In this document: piece by piece, positions 16,633 through 27,900 of the stretch
Numbering within the stretch: the first letter of the stretch is position 1
Layout: each line of letters opens with the position of its first letter
Source: Helicobacter bilis ATCC 51630
Lineage (GTDB): Bacteria > Campylobacterota > Campylobacteria > Campylobacterales > Helicobacteraceae
Length of the DNA: 64,000 nt
NCBI RefSeq assembly: GCF_000686565.1
Contig: NZ_KK365988.1
Location: forward strand, 45,819 to 109,818
Direction of reading: 5' to 3'
Notes under the pieces: generated by a model
Databases searched by the model: none
What the model was told of the DNA's origin: nothing
Seen by the model: the letters and a program-made list of their open reading frames with translations, nothing else
Position numbers and translations under genes: made by a program

Positions 16633-17745
16633 ATGGAAGATACAGGCAAAATCAAGCAGACTTTAACCATTACAATAGTTGATGAAAATGGTTCAAAGCA
16701 ATTTACAATGGCAAAGGTTATGCAAAAAGTCGTCATGTATGGTGGCGTTATATTGTGCGTAGTGATTGTGCTTGGCTATTTTGCCATGTCTTCTTTTATA
16801 GAACAGCTTGATGATATTAACACTGCAAAGCAAGAATCTTATCAAGCATTTCAAGACATGTATCAGCAAAATGCTTTTTTACAAGATGATATACAAAGCA
16901 AAACAGAAGAGTTGCAAGCTATGCGTGATAGGGTTGCAGATTTAGAAAAAATGGTAAATTTTAACTCTTTTAACAACGATAAAACTAAGATTAGTCATAT
17001 AGACTTGCAAGCACTTCCAGACACACAAAAAGCAACCATCTTGCAGATTATCCCAAATGGCAATCCACTCACTATGTTTGAAATGAAGCATAAAACAAAG
17101 AGAAATGCAAGGGATTATGGGTTAATTGATATGCAATATGCAGCAATCCAAACGCATGGTGGCAATACAGGATATGACTATTATACAAGCAAAAGTGAGC
17201 CGGTGTATGCAACAGCTGATGGCTTGGTAGAATCTACACGCGATGGCAATCAAAGATATGGATATGGCAATATCGTAAGACTTTCGCATGTGTTAGGTTT
17301 TAGTAGTGCTTATACAAACCTTGATAGGATAGCGGTAAAAGTTGGCGATTTTGTAAGTAGGGGTGATATTATAGGCTATACGACTTCAAGCCCGGGCAAA
17401 AATCATACAAGCTTGTATTATGAAGTGAGATTCCTAAGTCAAGGTTTAGATACACTATCCTTTATTGATTGGGATACGCAGAATTTTCAATCTATTTTTA
17501 ATGTTGAAAAAAATGCAAATATAGATATGCATAGTCTTATGTGGGCGTTAAACGATATTGCAAAGCTTAATGATATGTCTTCTCATTTTGCCCTTGATGA
17601 AGGAAATTCGCAACAAAAAGAAAGATTAAATATTACAAAAGAATCATTAGATTCTAAAGTTACACGCAATCCTAACAATATGCAAGATTCTGTAAGCAAT
17701 ATTACATCACAACGATATGCAGAAGCAAAACAAGGCGGTATGTGA
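16633..17745 (+). CDS. csd2: Csd2-like degenerate LytM/M23 protein (cell-shape scaffold)
   Basis: A 370-residue membrane-anchored protein with a cytoplasmic N-terminus, a TM helix about 33-55, a coiled coil about 60-110 and an M23 domain about 180-285. Its metal ligands are lost: the HxGxD motif reads NTGYDYY and the HLHYE motif reads TSLYYEVRF. This matches H. pylori Csd2, an inactive partner that supports Csd1 in peptidoglycan trimming for helical shape. The downstream gene overlaps it (TGATG at 17743-17747). The tail ~320-370 is low complexity. Confidence 0.88.
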   Translation: MEDTGKIKQTLTITIVDENGSKQFTMAKVMQKVVMYGGVILCVVIVLGYFAMSSFIEQLDDINTAKQESYQAFQDMYQQNAFLQDDIQSKTEELQAMRDRVADLEKMVNFNSFNNDKTKISHIDLQALPDTQKATILQIIPNGNPLTMFEMKHKTKRNARDYGLIDMQYAAIQTHGGNTGYDYYTSKSEPVYATADGLVESTRDGNQRYGYGNIVRLSHVLGFSSAYTNLDRIAVKVGDFVSRGDIIGYTTSSPGKNHTSLYYEVRFLSQGLDTLSFIDWDTQNFQSIFNVEKNANIDMHSLMWALNDIAKLNDMSSHFALDEGNSQQKERLNITKESLDSKVTRNPNNMQDSVSNITSQRYAEAKQGGM

Positions 17746-18689
17746 TGAATGCAAATAAGCGTCTTGTCATTATGATTACAGATTTAAATGGATCGAAGTT
17801 TATTAATGTTGATATGATATTTCGCCAAGTTGGTGCGTATTTATTCGTCTTTTTACTTACTTTAGGCTTGTTTGCCTATATCAGTATTGTTGTGATACGG
17901 AAAGAAATATATAATATGCAATTAAGACATACTCATCTTATGAGTGAATTTGCAAGTATGCAACAACACAACGAGAAGCTAAATGAAGTATTGCAAGAAA
18001 AAGATGAGGAAATTGCCCTTGTTGGCGATAGATTTGAAGATATAGAAAATGTTGTTGGCACGAATAAAAATCTAACAGATACAATAGCCTTATTAGATAA
18101 TGCTGACCTAAATCTATTGGATAGAATGGATACGGCTTCAATTACTGCGTTGCAAAAAACTTTTATTATGAAATTTATCCCTAATGGTAGCCCCATTAAT
18201 ATCGACTATCGTTTGTCTGCTCCCTATGGGAAGCGTTATCACCCTATTTTACACATTTATCATATACATACTGGGGCTGATATGGTAGCTCCAATGAATA
18301 CGCCTGTATATGCAACTGCTGATGGTGTTGTAGATTGGGCGAGTAGTAGCGGAAATGGTGGTTATGGGAAACTTGTAAAGATTTCCCATTCATTTGGATT
18401 TAGGACATATTATGCACATTTAAATGATATTAAGGTGCAAAGGGGGCAGTTTGTAAAAAAAGGGCAGCTGGTGGCGCTTACTGGCTCTTCAGGAGCTAGT
18501 ACGGGTCCCCACTTGCACTATGAAATACGATTTTTAGGGCAACCTATTGATCCTATGAATTTCGTGCATTGGAACATGCAAAATTTTGACCTTATTTTTG
18601 AAAGAGAAAGGAGAATATCATGGCATTCTTTGCTTCAGATAATAAACAATCTAATGGGAAGGAAACAACAGGAGGCGCTGCAACAATAA
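17745..18689 (+). CDS. csd1: Csd1-like M23 DD-endopeptidase (cell shape)
   Basis: A 314-residue inner-membrane anchored LytM peptidase: TM helix about 25-48, coiled coil about 55-100, catalytic domain about 160-275. The zinc-site motifs are complete: HIHTGADM, YYAHL and GPHLHYEIRF. It is predicted to cleave peptidoglycan crosslinks, generating cell curvature with Csd2 and CcmA. I start at ATG 17745, which overlaps the csd2 stop, rather than GTG 17742. The 3' end overlaps ccmA by 70 bp. Confidence 0.92.
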   Translation: MNANKRLVIMITDLNGSKFINVDMIFRQVGAYLFVFLLTLGLFAYISIVVIRKEIYNMQLRHTHLMSEFASMQQHNEKLNEVLQEKDEEIALVGDRFEDIENVVGTNKNLTDTIALLDNADLNLLDRMDTASITALQKTFIMKFIPNGSPINIDYRLSAPYGKRYHPILHIYHIHTGADMVAPMNTPVYATADGVVDWASSSGNGGYGKLVKISHSFGFRTYYAHLNDIKVQRGQFVKKGQLVALTGSSGASTGPHLHYEIRFLGQPIDPMNFVHWNMQNFDLIFERERRISWHSLLQIINNLMGRKQQEALQQ

Positions 18690-19048
18690 TTGCAGTCAAT
18701 ACGAAGTTTAAAGGCGAGATACACACAGATTGCCATTTTCACACAGATGGAGAGTTTGAAGGTGTTATCCACTCTAAAAATACCGTCATGGTGGGTAAAA
18801 CTGGAATTATTATAGGCGATGTTTTCGCGCAAAAGGTTATTGTGAGTGGCAAGATTACAGGCAATGTCGAGGCAAAGGCGATTGAGATTCTAGCAAATGG
18901 CAGATTGGAAGGCACAATCACATCAGATGAGCTTGTGATTGAGAAGAAAGGTATGTTCCTTGGACAATCTAAAAGCAACAATAATAAAGATGTAAAGCTA
19001 TTAAGTGACGCACAAAAACCACAATCTAGCATTGAGCTAAAAAAGTGA
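18620..19048 (+). CDS. ccmA: Bactofilin CcmA
   Basis: A 142-residue bactofilin that polymerises under the inner membrane and organises Csd1/Csd2 activity. The core is a beta-helix with repeated hydrophobic turns (TKFKGEIHTDCHFHTDGEFE through VEAKAIEILANGRLEGTITS), flanked by a short N-terminal and a Lys-rich C-terminal tail. Start 18620 is well supported by AAAGGAG eight bases upstream, so the 70-bp overlap with csd1 is real. ccmA is the last gene of the operon. Confidence 0.92.
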   Translation: MAFFASDNKQSNGKETTGGAATIIAVNTKFKGEIHTDCHFHTDGEFEGVIHSKNTVMVGKTGIIIGDVFAQKVIVSGKITGNVEAKAIEILANGRLEGTITSDELVIEKKGMFLGQSKSNNNKDVKLLSDAQKPQSSIELKK

Positions 19049-19578
19049 TATATGCACAGCTTGTTTGCAAGTGAGCCTTAGTATTGGAATCTAGATATTT
19101 AGGCATAGTATGTCTTGTAAGATAGGTTGCAGTTTGATACATTTATATATCTTTATCTACTGCTTCACATGTATGAGATTAGTCTTGTATAGTTTTTATA
19201 TGCAATATATAAAGCCCCAGTTATTATAACACTTGTCATTGGTGGATATGCCTATTACGGCAGCAACCTTTTATGTTATACTACTCTATGCAAATTTAGA
19301 TTTCATATCCTTATTTTTCAACAATGGAATTCCCATAGTTTTTAACGAATATAACGCTTGAAAATAGCTATAACTTTATTGGAAGTTAGAGTTTTTGGTT
19401 GGTAAGCTAGAAACTAGATTCTATTAAGAATAAAAGGTTTCACAAACAAAGCTTTCTAAGCCCATCTCGCTAGAAAACTTTGTATAGTAGAAAAATGCAG
19501 AATAAATAATATGTAAAGCCTTGCGGCAGAGTATGCAATCTTGCAACACCCCGCAAAACTTCAAAACAACAAAATACC
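19049..19578. other. 530-bp intergenic region between convergent ccmA and acnB
   Basis: No open frame of convincing composition on either strand and no tRNA-like fold. The only structured element I see is the nested inverted repeat at 19521-19556, next to the acnB stop. Confidence 0.5.
19521..19556 (-). terminator. Candidate terminator hairpin of acnB
   Basis: TTGCGG (19521-19526) pairs with CCGCAA (19551-19556), with a nested TGCAA/TTGCA hairpin inside. It begins 22 bp after the acnB stop on the minus strand. A T-rich stretch follows but there is no uninterrupted U-run, so intrinsic termination is only possible. Confidence 0.4.
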
Positions 19579-22152
19579 TTACAAAGCAAAATCTTTTATC
19601 TTATCAAACTCTAAGTATTTATACACTTTGTTTGTATTCTCGCCTAGTTTTTGTGGCACAATTTCTAGATACTCTTTAAGCTCTGGTAAGCGACCAAGCT
19701 TCGCACATACTGCCCCTAGCTCCGCACTGCCTAGATAAACTTGTGCGCCTTTACCCATGCGGTTATCAAAGTTTCTAGTTGATGTAGAGAATACTACTGC
19801 ATTATCTTTTACACGAGCTTGATTCCCCATGCAAAGACTACAGCCCGGCACTTCAATCCTAGCACCCGCCGCACCAAAGAGAGAGAAATATCCCTCATCG
19901 CTTAACTGCTTAGAATCCATTTTTGTCGGTGGCACAAGCCAAGTTCTAGTAACGCTTTGCCCCTCATTTTTCATAATCTCACCAAACGCCCTAAAATGTC
20001 CAATATTTGTCATACAGCTACCAATAAAGACTTCATCAATATTTTTTGGTCGTTTTGGATCAGCTAGAATCTCACTCAAAGTTGCTACATCATCTGGGTC
20101 ATTAGGACATGCAAGGATAGGATCTTTAATCTCATTTAAATCAATCTCAATAATTGCTGCATATTCCGCGTCTTTATCCGCTCTTAATAGCACAGGATTA
20201 TTAATCCATTCTCGCATTTTCTCTGCTCTTCTTTTCAGTGTTTCTGCACTGCCATAGCCATCTTTTATCATCGCATCAATAAGGGCAATATTAGATTCTA
20301 AATATTCAATAATAGGCTCTTTATTCAGCGTAATGGTGCAAGCTGCTGCACTTCTCTCCGCACTTGCATCGCTTAGCTCAAAGGCTTGTTCCACCTTAAT
20401 ATCTTCAAGTCCCTCAATCTCTAGAATCCTACCGCTAAAAATATTCTTCTTATTTTGTTTTGGCACGGTTAAAAGCCCTTGCTTAATCGCATAATAAGGG
20501 ATAGCATTCACCAAATCTCTTAGCGTAATGCCCGGATTTAGCTTCCCTTTAAAACGCACTAAAACAGATTCTGGCATATTAAGCGGCATAGACCCTGTAA
20601 CTGCGGCAAATGCGACAAGCCCACTACCCGCAGGGAAACTTATCCCAATAGGAAAGCGAGTGTGAGAATCTCCACCTGTGCCAACTGTATCTGGCAAACA
20701 GAATCTATTTAGCCAAGAGTGAATAACGCCATCTTTTGGACGCAGGGCAACACCACCGCGACTTGTCATAAAGTCTGGTAAAGTAGCCTGCAAGCTTACA
20801 TCAGCTGGTTTTGGATAAGCTGCAGTATGACAGAAGCTTTGCATAACAAAATCAGCACTAAATTTAAGACTTGCCAACTCTTTTACCTCATCTCTTGTCA
20901 TCGCACCGGTGGTATCTTGAGAGCCAACCGTTGTTGCTTTTGGTTCACAATACTCACCCGGTCTTACCCCATCTTTGCCACATGCGATACCTACCATTTT
21001 TTGCGCTAGAGTGTAGCCTTTTGTGCTTTTCTGTGGTTTTTCTGCTTGTGCAAACTCTTTTGATTCTTCTAAGCCTAAAAACTTTCTTGCCCTATTTGTT
21101 AAGCCTCTTCCAATAATAAGGGGGATTCTCCCACCTGCTCGGATTTCATCAATGATAGTAACAGGGCTTAAGCTAAATGTGCTTACCACTTTAGAATCTT
21201 TTAGAATCTCACCACTATAAGGCTTTAGTGTAATAACATCGCCTTCTTTTAAAGAATCCACATTAGCAATGATAGGCAAACAGCCGCTATCCTCACATGT
21301 CGCAAAGAAAATAGGGGCAATAATACTGCCGATAACAAAGCCACCACTCTTTTTATTTGGCACATAAGGAATCTCATTGCCAAAATGCCATACGATAGAG
21401 TTGCAAGCAGATTTTCGACTGCTTCCAGTGCCTACGACATCGCCTACATATACTACGCTTGCGTTATTATCTTTTGCGATTTTTTTAATGTTTTCTATGC
21501 GAGATTCATAGTTTTCTATGCGACTTTTTAGCATGGCTTTAGCATGCAAGGGAATATCACTTCGCGTAAAAGCATCACTTGCGGGACTTAAGTCATCAGT
21601 ATTTGTTTCGCCATCAATCTTTAATACAACAAGTTTGATTTCATCTTGCAATTTCGGCTTTGAGAGAAACCACTCTGCATTCGCCCAAGATTCTATAATC
21701 TCTTTTGCAAGGGCGTTTGTCTTACTCATATTTGCGATAGTATCAAATGTATCATAGACTAAAAGCGTATGTTTAAGCGCATTTGCTGCTTCTTTTGCAA
21801 CCGCACTATCACTAGATTCTATAAGCTTAACAAGATAGGGGACATTATATCCGCCAAGCATTGTGCCAAGTAGCTTTGTAGCTTCTATACTATTTATTAC
21901 ACTGCATTTTTCTGTGCCATTTGCGATATTGCCTAAAAACTCTGCCTTAAGCCTTGCAGAATCATCAACGCCCGGATTAATGCGATTAGCAAGTAAATCT
22001 TTACAAAAAGCCTTGTTAGTTTCATCACTACCTTTTAGAATCCCAATTACCTGCTTTGTCTGTGCGACATTTAAAGCTAGTGGTGGCACACCCTCCTTAC
22101 TTCTTTCTGCAACATTGTTTTCATATTCTTTCACAAAATTTTCCATACCCAT
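19579..22152 (-). CDS. acnB: Aconitate hydratase B
   Basis: An 857-residue bifunctional aconitase of the TCA cycle that isomerises citrate and isocitrate via a [4Fe-4S] cluster. The N-terminal HEAT-like domain is followed by the swivelling domain ([32 protein letters not shown]) and the core with [23 protein letters not shown] and [10 protein letters not shown], which hold the cluster cysteines. Length fits the family. AAGGAG lies upstream of the ATG. Likely monocistronic. Confidence 0.97.
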   Translation of the reverse strand: MGMENFVKEYENNVAERSKEGVPPLALNVAQTKQVIGILKGSDETNKAFCKDLLANRINPGVDDSARLKAEFLGNIANGTEKCSVINSIEATKLLGTMLGGYNVPYLVKLIESSDSAVAKEAANALKHTLLVYDTFDTIANMSKTNALAKEIIESWANAEWFLSKPKLQDEIKLVVLKIDGETNTDDLSPASDAFTRSDIPLHAKAMLKSRIENYESRIENIKKIAKDNNASVVYVGDVVGTGSSRKSACNSIVWHFGNEIPYVPNKKSGGFVIGSIIAPIFFATCEDSGCLPIIANVDSLKEGDVITLKPYSGEILKDSKVVSTFSLSPVTIIDEIRAGGRIPLIIGRGLTNRARKFLGLEESKEFAQAEKPQKSTKGYTLAQKMVGIACGKDGVRPGEYCEPKATTVGSQDTTGAMTRDEVKELASLKFSADFVMQSFCHTAAYPKPADVSLQATLPDFMTSRGGVALRPKDGVIHSWLNRFCLPDTVGTGGDSHTRFPIGISFPAGSGLVAFAAVTGSMPLNMPESVLVRFKGKLNPGITLRDLVNAIPYYAIKQGLLTVPKQNKKNIFSGRILEIEGLEDIKVEQAFELSDASAERSAAACTITLNKEPIIEYLESNIALIDAMIKDGYGSAETLKRRAEKMREWINNPVLLRADKDAEYAAIIEIDLNEIKDPILACPNDPDDVATLSEILADPKRPKNIDEVFIGSCMTNIGHFRAFGEIMKNEGQSVTRTWLVPPTKMDSKQLSDEGYFSLFGAAGARIEVPGCSLCMGNQARVKDNAVVFSTSTRNFDNRMGKGAQVYLGSAELGAVCAKLGRLPELKEYLEIVPQKLGENTNKVYKYLEFDKIKDFAL

Positions 22153-22217
22153 GATGTCTCCTTAAATTGACACTTAATTAATACTTGCATAAGCAAACAT
22201 TATTAACTTTAAGTTGC

Positions 22218-22223
22218 TATAAT
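22218..22223 (+). promoter_or_regulatory. Probable -10 box of cysK
   Basis: TATAAT preceded by TTGC, about 60 bases before the chosen cysK start and outside acnB, which is transcribed divergently. Confidence 0.5.
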
Positions 22224-22282
22224 CTTAGCACATAACATTGGGAATTTAGTGGTTGCATATCACTACAAGTGGAGTTTTTATC

Positions 22283-23206
22283 ATGATAGCACAAAATGTA
22301 ACAGAACTTATAGGCAAAACACCAGTTATAAAGTTGAATAAGCTTTCTCAAAAGTTTGGGGCAAATATATTCGGTAAATGCGAATTTATGAATCCTAATA
22401 GTTCAATCAAAGATAGAATCGCTATGGCGATGATATTTGATGGCATGAAACAAGGGACAATCACGCAAAATACCACGATTGTTGAAGCTACAAGCGGAAA
22501 TACGGGCGTTGGCTTAGCGGGTGTATGTGCGTCTCTTGGACTGCGACTAATCATTGTTATGCCAAGCTCAATGAGTATTGAGAGAAGAAAGGTTATGGCA
22601 GCACTTGGTGCAAAGATAGAGCTAACCGCACCAGAAAAAGGCATGAAAGGTGCATTAGAGCGTGCAGAAGAGTTGCGTAATACTTATAAAAACTCTTTAA
22701 GCCTTAATCAATTCGACAATAAAGCAAATGTAGCAATCCATAAGGAAACAACCGCAAAAGAGATTCTAGAATCTTTTAAAGACACTTCTATTGATATATT
22801 TGTAGCAGGTGTTGGCACTGGTGGTAGCCTAACTGGTATTGGCAGTGTTTTAAAAGAAAAATATAAAGATATACATATTGTAGCTGTAGAACCTGCAAGC
22901 TCCCCTGTGCTAAGTGGTGGTGTGCCTGCTCCACATAAGATTCAAGGCATTGGTGCGGGATTTGTGCCCTCAATCCTTGATACAAAAATTTTCAATGAGA
23001 TATTGCAAGTAACAAATGAAGAGGCATTTGGCATGGCAAGAACTATTGCTTCAAAAGAAGGCTTACTTGTAGGCATATCAAGTGGGGCAAATGTGTATGC
23101 AGCAAAGATGTTGGCGAAAAAATATCCAAATGCAAACATTCTTACAATGCTAAATGACACAGGTGAGCGTTATCTCTCAACAGAGCTATTTGAAGGTGGA
23201 GAATAA
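22283..23206 (+). CDS. cysK: O-acetylserine sulfhydrylase (cysteine synthase)
   Basis: A 307-residue PLP enzyme making cysteine from O-acetylserine and sulfide. Visible motifs: NPNSSIKDRIA with the PLP lysine, TSGNTGVGLA, GVGTGGSLTGIG for phosphate binding and NDTGERYLST at the C-terminus. GGAG at 22271-22274 favours ATG 22283 over the upstream TTG 22253. Cystathionine beta-synthase is less likely at this length and without a CBS domain. Confidence 0.93.
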   Translation: MIAQNVTELIGKTPVIKLNKLSQKFGANIFGKCEFMNPNSSIKDRIAMAMIFDGMKQGTITQNTTIVEATSGNTGVGLAGVCASLGLRLIIVMPSSMSIERRKVMAALGAKIELTAPEKGMKGALERAEELRNTYKNSLSLNQFDNKANVAIHKETTAKEILESFKDTSIDIFVAGVGTGGSLTGIGSVLKEKYKDIHIVAVEPASSPVLSGGVPAPHKIQGIGAGFVPSILDTKIFNEILQVTNEEAFGMARTIASKEGLLVGISSGANVYAAKMLAKKYPNANILTMLNDTGERYLSTELFEGGE

Positions 23207-23320
23207 TCTTAAGGGCTTTTTAGAATCTTTCATTACTTCGCTAGAGACTTGAGGTATTGATATAGTTTGATTTCTAGGAAATATGCTTATTTTGACAGCA
23301 GTGCTTTACAAAAAAAACGA

Positions 23321-23597
23321 TGTTATAATTTCTGGTTCTTTTTAAGGAAAGTATAAAATTTGGAGGAATGTATGTTAAGACATAAAAGAGTAGTGGGCGT
23401 TATTTGTGGGTTGGCTTTAAGTATAGAATCTATGTAGGCTTCTGGCTTTCGTTTAACAGAGCAAAGTTTAAATGGCACAGCACTTAATTCAGCGTTTATC
23501 GCTGGGGCTTATGGAGCAGATTCTACCTACTATAATCCTGCAAATATGAGTTTAGGTAGGGATAGTGATAAGTGGGAGTTTGAGGCGAATGGGACGC
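23321..23597 (+). repeat. First unit of a 277-bp tandem duplication, carrying a dead 5' copy of the FadL gene
   Basis: These 277 bp are repeated at 23598-23874 with a single visible difference, T at 23435 against C at 23712. The unit includes a TATAAT box (23324-23329), the ribosome site and the first ~75 codons of the outer-membrane protein gene. The T creates a TAG at 23435-23437, so the first copy encodes only a 21-residue signal-peptide fragment from ATG 23372. Confidence 0.93.
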
Positions 23598-23874
23598 TGT
23601 TATAATTTCTGGTTCTTTTTAAGGAAAGTATAAAATTTGGAGGAATGTATGTTAAGACATAAAAGAGTAGTGGGCGTTATTTGTGGGTTGGCTTTAAGTA
23701 TAGAATCTATGCAGGCTTCTGGCTTTCGTTTAACAGAGCAAAGTTTAAATGGCACAGCACTTAATTCAGCGTTTATCGCTGGGGCTTATGGAGCAGATTC
23801 TACCTACTATAATCCTGCAAATATGAGTTTAGGTAGGGATAGTGATAAGTGGGAGTTTGAGGCGAATGGGACGC
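23598..23874 (+). repeat. Second unit of the 277-bp tandem duplication, 5' end of the intact gene
   Basis: Identical to 23321-23597 except for C at 23712, which restores the Gln codon in ESMQASGF. It supplies the promoter-like TATAAT (23601-23606), the GGAGG and the start of the full-length gene. Confidence 0.93.
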
Positions 23875-25184
23875 TTATTTATATCCCTAGCTTTTCATTT
23901 GATACTGAAAATAGGGATATGGGGATAAATGTTGAGGCATCTGGTCTTAGTAGCTTAGCGGCTAATGGGCATTTCTGTGAAAAAGATGGACATTCAAATA
24001 AGGTAAATAATAAAGCAGAACACGGTGTGCCTTGCGGTGCTGCAAGGGTTGGTGGATATGCGACTACAACCTTGCAACCTGTGCCAAAATTCTTTTTAAA
24101 ATCTCGTGCCTATGAGTTACCATTGGGCATGAAAACAAACTTTGGCTTTTCATTTACTACACCTTCTGGTCTTGCTATGCAGTGGGATGGTGTCGGTGGT
24201 GGATTCCTAAAAGATGTAAGTATTGCTATGATGGAGTTTAATCCTGTTGTATCTATAGCTTATGATAATATTTTTGCCTTTGGTGCTGGTGTAAGGGCGA
24301 TTTATGCCTTCGGTGATTTTTCTAATACGCTTTTTGTGCCAATAAAACAAGATGTAAATATGGGAGCTCTTGGTAATATTCATAGCTATGGCACGACAAG
24401 AGTGGAGCAGGTCTCAAATGCGAGTTCGTGGGGATTTGGCTATAATCTTGCAGCGACTTTACAACCATTTGCAAAGCTTGAAAATAATATGTTTCAGAAT
24501 CTAAGACTAGCGGTTACCTATCGCTCTAATGTGCATTGGGATATGCAGGGCAAACTCTCGGCGAAGTCTTATATCTATCAAGGTGTAGATATTCCTATCA
24601 TAGGTAGCACAAAGGTTGAGGGCTATATCGGTATGAATGCGGATTTGACACTTGCTACTGATTTGCCACCTATTATAAATGTCGCCTTATCGCAAGATTT
24701 TGGGAATCATAGAGTAGAGTTTGTGTGGGAGCATACGCTTTGGGGCAAAGCTAAAATCTTTGAGTTTGGCTATGCAAATCAAGTGTTTGATATGTCAAAT
24801 CTAAATGTTGGTAATCTTGCTTCTGGACAAATTAAACCTGATGAAATGCTGGATGCGGCTGACTATTCTGCAGTGGCGTATGGAAATGGCTGGAAAGATT
24901 CTAATGCGTATCGCTTGGGATATACATATTTTGGGGAATCTTATAAGATTATGGGAAGTATCGCCTATGATGAGACACCCGCCCCACAAGGTAAGTTTGG
25001 CATACCTGATGCAAATGCGTATATGTTTGGCTTAGGCTTTAGGAAAAGATTCTTAGATGATAGGCTAGATTTAGGTTTGGCTTATTCACTTGCACTAAAA
25101 GATAATAGAAAAAGCTTTATAGTCTCTCATGATGGTTTTGGGCAGTTGCATTTGCTTACTCTTGGGGCAAAATATTTATGGTGA
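23649..25184 (+). CDS. FadL/OmpP1-family outer-membrane transporter
   Basis: A 511-residue beta-barrel with a signal peptide (MLRHKRVVGVICGLALSIES, MQA, then SGFRLTEQSLNG). The start of the mature protein and the NPANMS motif (YGADSTYYNPANMSLG) are typical of FadL/OmpP1 hydrophobic-compound transporters, and the end is a beta strand finishing in Trp (LLTLGAKYLW). H. pylori HP0839 is the likely counterpart. GGAGG at 23639-23643 selects ATG 23649. The 5' end lies in a tandem duplication, so two promoter copies precede the gene. Confidence 0.9.
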   Translation: MLRHKRVVGVICGLALSIESMQASGFRLTEQSLNGTALNSAFIAGAYGADSTYYNPANMSLGRDSDKWEFEANGTLIYIPSFSFDTENRDMGINVEASGLSSLAANGHFCEKDGHSNKVNNKAEHGVPCGAARVGGYATTTLQPVPKFFLKSRAYELPLGMKTNFGFSFTTPSGLAMQWDGVGGGFLKDVSIAMMEFNPVVSIAYDNIFAFGAGVRAIYAFGDFSNTLFVPIKQDVNMGALGNIHSYGTTRVEQVSNASSWGFGYNLAATLQPFAKLENNMFQNLRLAVTYRSNVHWDMQGKLSAKSYIYQGVDIPIIGSTKVEGYIGMNADLTLATDLPPIINVALSQDFGNHRVEFVWEHTLWGKAKIFEFGYANQVFDMSNLNVGNLASGQIKPDEMLDAADYSAVAYGNGWKDSNAYRLGYTYFGESYKIMGSIAYDETPAPQGKFGIPDANAYMFGLGFRKRFLDDRLDLGLAYSLALKDNRKSFIVSHDGFGQLHLLTLGAKYLW

Positions 25185-25211
25185 TATAAGGTGTCTCTAT
25201 ATAACTTGTGA

Positions 25212-25217
25212 TATAAT
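25212..25217 (+). promoter_or_regulatory. Probable -10 box of the phase-variable glycosyltransferase-like gene
   Basis: TATAAT 27 bases before the ATG at 25244, in the short gap after the outer-membrane protein gene. Confidence 0.5.
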
Positions 25218-25243
25218 ACGACAAACCGCATTTAGGGGATTTT

Positions 25244-26148
25244 ATGTCAAAAGTATATTTATGCTCATTTGCTGATACAAGACTTTGTTTATCAGCTTTA
25301 AGATTCTATCAGCAAGCAAAAGCTATGCAAGTTTTTGACTATATTTTCTTATACAATGAGACAAATTTAGATAAAGAGTTTAGAGACGCCATGAGTAATC
25401 AAGCGTGTATAAACGGGGGGGGGGGGAAACCAGAGGCTTTGGCTACTGGTGCTGGAAACCACAGATTATCTTACAAACTCTACAACAAATGAATGAAGGT
25501 GATGTTTTATTCTATATTGATATAGGTTGCGAATTTCAGATTGAGGGCAGAAAGCGACTACAAGAGATGATAGATGAGATAAGAAAAAATGAGATTATGG
25601 GGGTAATGGTGGGTGGACATCACATCGAAAAAGTATGGACAAAAGCAAGTGTATTTCAGCATTTTGGCGTTCTAAATGACAAACATTATACAGATACAAG
25701 ACAGATTGCTAGTGGTCTTGTCATGCTATGCAAAACACAGAGAACACAAGCCATCATGCAAGAGTGGCTCAATGTCTTTTATCATCATTTTGAACTTGTT
25801 GATGATAGTCCAAGCCCTATACCCAATGATGAAAGCTTTATAGAAAATAGGCATGATCAAAGTATTTGGAGTATTCTCAATAAAAAACATAATATTGTAA
25901 ATTTTGATGGTGTTGATTTTACGCAAATGGCAGTCAATCCAGAACAGCATCCAATAGTTACTGCGCGTAATGCAATATATTGCAGCTTTATCACATCATC
26001 TACAAACTCTACTGCAAATAGATATTTAAAGGTTATGTGGATAATACCTGCTTTAATTAGCAAACTACACCCTATTCGTTCAGGCAGAAGATATGCACGC
26101 ACTTTGAAAAAGTTTTTATTGCATTATTCTTTCGTTAATAAAAATTAA
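25244..26148 (+). CDS. Phase-variable putative glycosyltransferase, OFF by frameshift at a G12 tract
   Basis: The first frame (25244-25492) starts MSKVYLCSFADTRLCLSALR and stops soon after the tract. The second frame continues RGFGYWCWKPQIILQTLQQM, GDVLFYIDIGCEF, then LVMLCKTQRTQ and ENRHDQSIWSILNKK, to 26148. Thirteen G (or 10) instead of 12 would join them into about 301 residues. The GYWCWKP, D-x-G-C and HDQSIWS motifs fit a nucleotide-diphospho-sugar transferase-like family seen near surface polysaccharide genes. YIDIGC is the likely DxD equivalent. Acceptor and donor are unknown. It sits outside any sugar cluster, between the outer-membrane protein gene and gdhA. Confidence 0.75.
25415..25426 (+). 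repeat. Poly-G tract (G12), contingency locus in the glycosyltransferase-like gene
   Basis: Twelve consecutive G after ATAAAC. The current frame gives Asn, four Gly, Lys-Pro-Glu and a stop at 25490-25492. One extra G gives Glu-Thr-Arg-Gly-Phe-Gly-Tyr-Trp, which leads directly into the conserved domain. Confidence 0.9.
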
Positions 26149-26353
26149 TAACTTGTATTAACTTCCTTATTTCAAAAATCAACACAATAAAAACAAAATG
26201 TGAAAAATATTCACACCAAATAATTATTCTGCAATATTTCACAAACGACTATATATAGGCATTTTCATAACTTTGTAAAATAGATATTCCGTTAATTTGT
26301 AAGAAAAGTTATATTAAAGTTGTAATTTTAGTTTTTATTAAGTTCTAGCTAGT

Positions 26354-27756
<1,403 letters not shown>

Positions 27757-27790
27757 TCCCTGTTTGTAGATTCTGGAATCTATATGTGGT

Positions 27791-27813
27791 GCGATATCCA
27801 TTTGGGATATTGC
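27791..27813 (+). terminator. Hairpin downstream of gdhA, possible terminator
   Basis: GCGATATCC and GGATATTGC pair over nine positions with one G-T, around a short ATTTG loop, 35 bp after the gdhA stop. Only a short T-stretch (TATTTC) follows. Confidence 0.4.
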
Positions 27814-27900
27814 AGTATTTCAAACTTGTTTTAGCTTAGAAGGCAAATAAAATTTACTTAAAATACAACTTAGAAATAGCCATAACTCAAGTTTAGAATC

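Noticed and set aside
19541..22165. Several plus-strand ORFs of 60-140 codons opposite acnB
   Set aside because: Antisense shadows of a well-conserved 857-codon gene.
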